From GCA-2862585 sp036340235 (GTDB lineage: Bacteria > Bacteroidota > Bacteroidia > Flavobacteriales > UBA7312), in NCBI GenBank assembly GCA_036340235.1, contig JAYYZE010000036.1:120842-184841 (forward strand): a stretch of 64,000 nt of DNA, given 5' to 3'. The notes below the pieces were generated by a model that saw only the letters and a program-made list of their open reading frames with translations, was not told where the DNA came from and did no database searches. How positions within the stretch are numbered: position 1 is the first letter of the stretch; each line of letters begins with the position of its first letter. This document shows, one piece after another, positions 60,885 to 64,000 of the stretch. Both the position numbers and the translations under genes were made by a program.

Positions 60885-61763
60885 ATGAGCGTATTAGTCG
60901 ATAACAATTCAAAGGTAATTATTCAAGGTTTTACAGGTAGTGAAGGCACTTTTCACGCCGAACAAATGATCGAATACGGCACTAATATTGTTGGAGGTGT
61001 AACTCCAGGAAAAGGTGGTCAAATTCACCTTGGAAAGCCTGTTTTTAATACTGTAAATCAAGCGGTTAGTTCAGTAAGTGCTAACACTTCTATTATTTTT
61101 GTGCCACCTGTCTTTGCGGCTGATGCGATTATGGAAGCTGCCAGCGCAGGCATAAAGGTTATTATTTGTATCACAGAAGGCATTCCGACCAAGGATATGA
61201 TTACGGTAAAATCCTTCCTTTCTGACAAAGACTGTACACTAGTGGGTCCAAACTGTCCTGGTGTCATTACGCCTGGGCAAGCCAAATGTGGTATCATGCC
61301 TGGCTTTGTGTTTAAATCGGGCAAGATCGGAGTTGTTTCAAAGTCAGGAACGTTAACTTACGAAGCTGCTGATCAAATTGTAAAAGCGGGAATGGGAATT
61401 TCCACTGCTATCGGTATTGGAGGGGACCCCATCATAGGAACCACCACTAAAGAAGCGGTCGAGCTTTTGATGAATGATTCTGAAACGGATGGAATAGTCA
61501 TGATTGGCGAAATAGGGGGGCAACTTGAAGCTGACGCCGCCCATTGGGTTAAAGAGCATGGCACGAAACCAGTAGTAGGATTCATTGCTGGTCAGACAGC
61601 ACCCAAGGGAAGAACGATGGGACACGCAGGGGCCATAGTAGGTGGAGAAGATGATACTGCAGAAGCTAAAATGAAAATTATGAGTGAGTGTGGCATTCAT
61701 GTAGTCAATTCACCTGCTAAAATTGGCGAAAAAATGGCTGAGCTAATGGGTGTCAATGCGTAA
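60885..61763 (+). CDS. sucD: Succinate-CoA ligase alpha subunit
   Basis: This 292-residue TCA-cycle enzyme subunit has the CoA-binding Rossmann domain (VIIQGFTGSEGTFHAEQMIEYG), the GPNCPGVITPGQAKCGIMPG motif and the phospho-His loop MGHAGAIVGG. It is normally paired with SucC, but no sucC is in the window, so subunit genes are separated here. It shares a transcript direction with fabG (39-base gap) and the following VWA gene. Confidence 0.96.
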   Translation: MSVLVDNNSKVIIQGFTGSEGTFHAEQMIEYGTNIVGGVTPGKGGQIHLGKPVFNTVNQAVSSVSANTSIIFVPPVFAADAIMEAASAGIKVIICITEGIPTKDMITVKSFLSDKDCTLVGPNCPGVITPGQAKCGIMPGFVFKSGKIGVVSKSGTLTYEAADQIVKAGMGISTAIGIGGDPIIGTTTKEAVELLMNDSETDGIVMIGEIGGQLEADAAHWVKEHGTKPVVGFIAGQTAPKGRTMGHAGAIVGGEDDTAEAKMKIMSECGIHVVNSPAKIGEKMAELMGVNA

Positions 61764-61802
61764 GAAGAAGCCAGTTAAAAAGACAAACAAAAATCGTTAA
61801 AT

Positions 61803-62549
61803 ATGAAACTATTAGAAGGAAAAACAGCAATCATCACCGGTGCTTCTAGAGGCATAGGTAAGGGCATTGCGCTCATCTTTGCCCAACACGGCGCTAACAT
61901 TGCATTCACTTATCTATCGTCCGACGATAAAGCCAAAAAACTAGAGCAAGAGCTAATGAGTTTTGGCATTACTGCCAAGGGCTTCAAGTCTGATGCTTCA
62001 TCCTTTGGTGCTGCCCAAGAATTTGCTGATAGTGTTATGTCTCATTTTGGAAGTATAGATGTCTTGGTAAATAATGCAGGTATTACCAAAGACAATCTGT
62101 TGATGCGTATGAGTGAGGAGGATTACGACAAGGTCATGGAAGTGAATATGAAATCAGTTTTTAATATGACAAAGGCCGTTTTAAGACCCATGTTAAAACA
62201 ACGTTCGGGTTCCATTATAAACATGAGTTCGGTTGTTGGTGTAAAGGGCAACGCAGGACAAGCAAATTATTCCGCATCCAAAGCTGCAATCATTGGTTTT
62301 TCAAAATCCACTGCCCAAGAATTAGGGTCTAGAAACATCCGATGTAATGTTATCGCTCCAGGTTTTATTGAGACCGAAATGACGGCCAAATTAGACGAAA
62401 GTGTCGTGCAATCTTGGTTAGAGGGTATTCCTCTCAAAAAAGGTGGAACACCGACTGATGTAGCCAATGCAACCGTTTTTCTTGCATGTGATATGTCTTC
62501 TTATATTTCTGGTCAAGTATTAAATGTCTGTGGAGGTATGCTTACCTAA
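61803..62549 (+). CDS. fabG: 3-oxoacyl-[acyl-carrier-protein] reductase
   Basis: This 248-residue short-chain dehydrogenase reduces beta-ketoacyl-ACP in fatty acid synthesis. The NADPH motif is TGASRGIGKGIA, followed by NNAGITKDNLLMRM, Ser in MSSVVG, YSASKAA (Tyr/Lys) and PGFIETEMT. The length and GGM-type C-terminus fit FabG rather than a generic SDR. It overlaps the next gene start by one base (TAATG). Confidence 0.94.
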   Translation: MKLLEGKTAIITGASRGIGKGIALIFAQHGANIAFTYLSSDDKAKKLEQELMSFGITAKGFKSDASSFGAAQEFADSVMSHFGSIDVLVNNAGITKDNLLMRMSEEDYDKVMEVNMKSVFNMTKAVLRPMLKQRSGSIINMSSVVGVKGNAGQANYSASKAAIIGFSKSTAQELGSRNIRCNVIAPGFIETEMTAKLDESVVQSWLEGIPLKKGGTPTDVANATVFLACDMSSYISGQVLNVCGGMLT

Positions 62550-64000
62550 TGATAATTTCTTCTGAATGGTCATTGGTTTGGGGTTTAGCATGTGTTGTTT
62601 TTGCTCTTATACTTTCACACTTTTTGTACAAACGTTCCGTTTTGAAAGAATCAGAACGGCTTCGAAAAGTACTTTTCTTTTTGCGGTTTAGTGTTGTCTT
62701 AATACTTTCTTTTTTTCTACTTAAACCATACATTATACAAAACAAGCTTTCCAAAGAAAGACCCATTGTCAATATCGGGGTAGATAATTCGACATCCATG
62801 CTAGCTAATGCAGACAGTTTATTGGTCAGACAAAACATACAGCAAAAGATAGACAAGCTCACAGAAGAACTTTCTGAAAAGTACCAAGTCCAAGTTTTTG
62901 CCTTTGGGGAGTCAGTACAACGCACCAATCGTTTCGATTTTAGTCACAAAAAAACAGATATACATGCCTTTTTTAACGAATTATCAGATTTTTATAAAAA
63001 TAGAAATGTAGCTGCCAATATTATTCTTTCCGATGGCATCTACAATTCTAGTATAAACCCTGTTTATGCCAACTACTCATTTGATGGACCGCTATATACC
63101 CTCATGGTTGGAGATACCTCACAAAAAAAAGATTTACAAATCGCCAATATTTCATGTAATGACATATCTTACCTAGGAAACACTTTTCCACTAAAAGTGG
63201 GTGTTATGGCGCAAAATTGCCAGCAAGAAAATGTTGCTGTAACTATTTGGAATGAAGGTGTAAAGTTAGCTGAGCAGACTGAAACCGTAAATGAAGAAAA
63301 TGAATTGCTTTTGTTTGACTTTAAATTAAGCTCTATGCATGTAGGAGTTCAAAAGTATGATGTGAAAGTGGCTTTTTTGCAAAACGAGAGTAATATTCAA
63401 AACAATCAACAAGCTACTTACATTGATGTACTGGAAAGTAAAGAGAAATTGTTACTTATTTCTGACAAAACTCATCCAGACATTAGAGCAGTAACCGAAG
63501 CCATAGAAACTAACGAAAATTATGAGCTAACACAATTATCACTTTCGGAATTTGATGGAAATTACAGTCCCTACAGTTTGGTGATTTTTTTTCACACCAA
63601 AGGTGCAAATATTGAAATACCTAGTTTATATTTTGTAGGAAATCAATTACCTGCGGGATTTGTAGATTGGGTATCTTTGACAAACAGTCAATCCACTAAT
63701 GAAATAGAGGCAATTTATGCCCCTTTTTCTTTATTTACTTTGAATGAAGATTGGAAAAAGTGGATACTACAACTACCACCTGTGTATTCTCATCATTCTC
63801 GTATTTCGTTTAATTCACAACATAGCGATTTATTTTATCAAAGACTTATGGGAATAGAGACTAATCGCCCCATATTTAGTTTTGGCAAAGTCAATGGTCA
63901 GAGACAGGGTATTTGTTTTGTGGAAGGTTTATGGAAATGGCGTCTGTTTGAGTATTCTACTAACAAGAACCATCAATACTTTGATGAATTAATAAATAAA
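62549..64000 (+). CDS. VWA-like membrane protein, 3' end outside the window
   Basis: The frame is open for 484 codons from the ATG at 62549 to the right edge with no stop. Two N-terminal transmembrane helices (about residues 7-24 and 45-64) are followed by a VWA-type domain with MIDAS-like VDNSTSM (residues about 78-84) and ILSDGIYNSS. A long beta-rich region follows. The layout resembles BatA/BatB-like or putative membrane-bound VWA proteins of Bacteroidota with extracytoplasmic domains. The start overlaps the fabG stop by one base, so it is co-transcribed with sucD-fabG. Its function is unknown. Confidence 0.85.
   Translation, partial: MIISSEWSLVWGLACVVFALILSHFLYKRSVLKESERLRKVLFFLRFSVVLILSFFLLKPYIIQNKLSKERPIVNIGVDNSTSMLANADSLLVRQNIQQKIDKLTEELSEKYQVQVFAFGESVQRTNRFDFSHKKTDIHAFFNELSDFYKNRNVAANIILSDGIYNSSINPVYANYSFDGPLYTLMVGDTSQKKDLQIANISCNDISYLGNTFPLKVGVMAQNCQQENVAVTIWNEGVKLAEQTETVNEENELLLFDFKLSSMHVGVQKYDVKVAFLQNESNIQNNQQATYIDVLESKEKLLLISDKTHPDIRAVTEAIETNENYELTQLSLSEFDGNYSPYSLVIFFHTKGANIEIPSLYFVGNQLPAGFVDWVSLTNSQSTNEIEAIYAPFSLFTLNEDWKKWILQLPPVYSHHSRISFNSQHSDLFYQRLMGIETNRPIFSFGKVNGQRQGICFVEGLWKWRLFEYSTNKNHQYFDELINK

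Noticed and set aside
1..64000. tRNA, rRNA, CRISPR, insertion sequences, prophage or integrative elements
   Set aside because: No cloverleaf, array, transposase, integrase or terminal repeats were recognised on either strand by reading. A covariance-model scan would be needed to exclude small RNAs.

Overview
This window is a chromosomal segment from a low-GC, aerobic member of the Bacteroidota, most likely in the Flavobacteriia/Cytophagia range and probably marine. Three lines of evidence support this. (1) Type IX secretion parts that are confined to this phylum are present: a PorE-like TPR/PD40/OmpA protein at the left edge, PorQ, and a DUF5103-type SprA plug protein. (2) Many genes are preceded by the Bacteroidota -7 promoter element TAnnTTTG, and Shine-Dalgarno sequences are nearly absent. 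(3) A complete Na+-translocating NADH:quinone reductase operon is present. No rRNA, tRNA, CRISPR array, insertion sequence, phage or plasmid gene was found. The region looks like ordinary core chromosome with a few local oddities.

Layout. 1-3460 (+): PorE-like protein, a PhyH-type dioxygenase and a HAD phosphatase with no spacing. 3579-3992: a truncated SIMPL gene running into the convergent DUF2461 gene. 4672-9742 (-): an overlapping divIC/ftsB - fused methylmalonyl-CoA mutase - meaB - EamA transporter operon. 9807-12848 (-): proline catabolic P5C dehydrogenase and the T9SS plug protein. 13019-18892 (+): nqrABCDEF with a terminator. It is followed by a dead DUF1801 gene (-), apbE (+), which makes the NQR flavin attachments, and a 61-residue one-helix Cys protein (-) that looks like an NqrM-type maturation factor. 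20698-26881: mazG, an LptF/G permease, tgt, then glycosyltransferase - sigma factor - rsmG, and a methyltransferase. 26886-33946 (-): an MsbA-like ABC exporter, then a five-gene run of split transketolase with a VWA protein between its halves, a class III aminotransferase and a thioredoxin-like protein. 34062-41342 (+): ychF, a GlmU-like protein, lon, a small outer-membrane protein, porQ and cmk. 41332-48868: plant-type ispH, pdxH, fmt, recQ, a ZIP transporter and two methyltransferases. 49001-56210 (-): an outer-membrane TSP3/SPOR protein, LOG, uvrA, a lytic transglycosylase and rfbC. 56305-64000: an FKBP isomerase, lpd, a sulfotransferase, mnmE, then sucD - fabG - a VWA membrane protein that runs off the right edge.

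Functional links. The nqr operon, apbE and the small Cys protein form one sodium-pump assembly unit. The fused mutase and MeaB handle methylmalonyl-CoA/succinyl-CoA interconversion. PorE, PorQ and the plug are dispersed parts of the type IX secretion and gliding apparatus.

Two pattern-level observations stand out. First, at least five genes (apbE, pdxH, the GlmU-like gene, a methyltransferase and mnmE), and probably two or three more, have a -7 element exactly four bases before their ATG, which predicts leaderless mRNAs. Second, the DUF1801 pseudogene carries four in-frame stops and no visible frameshift.
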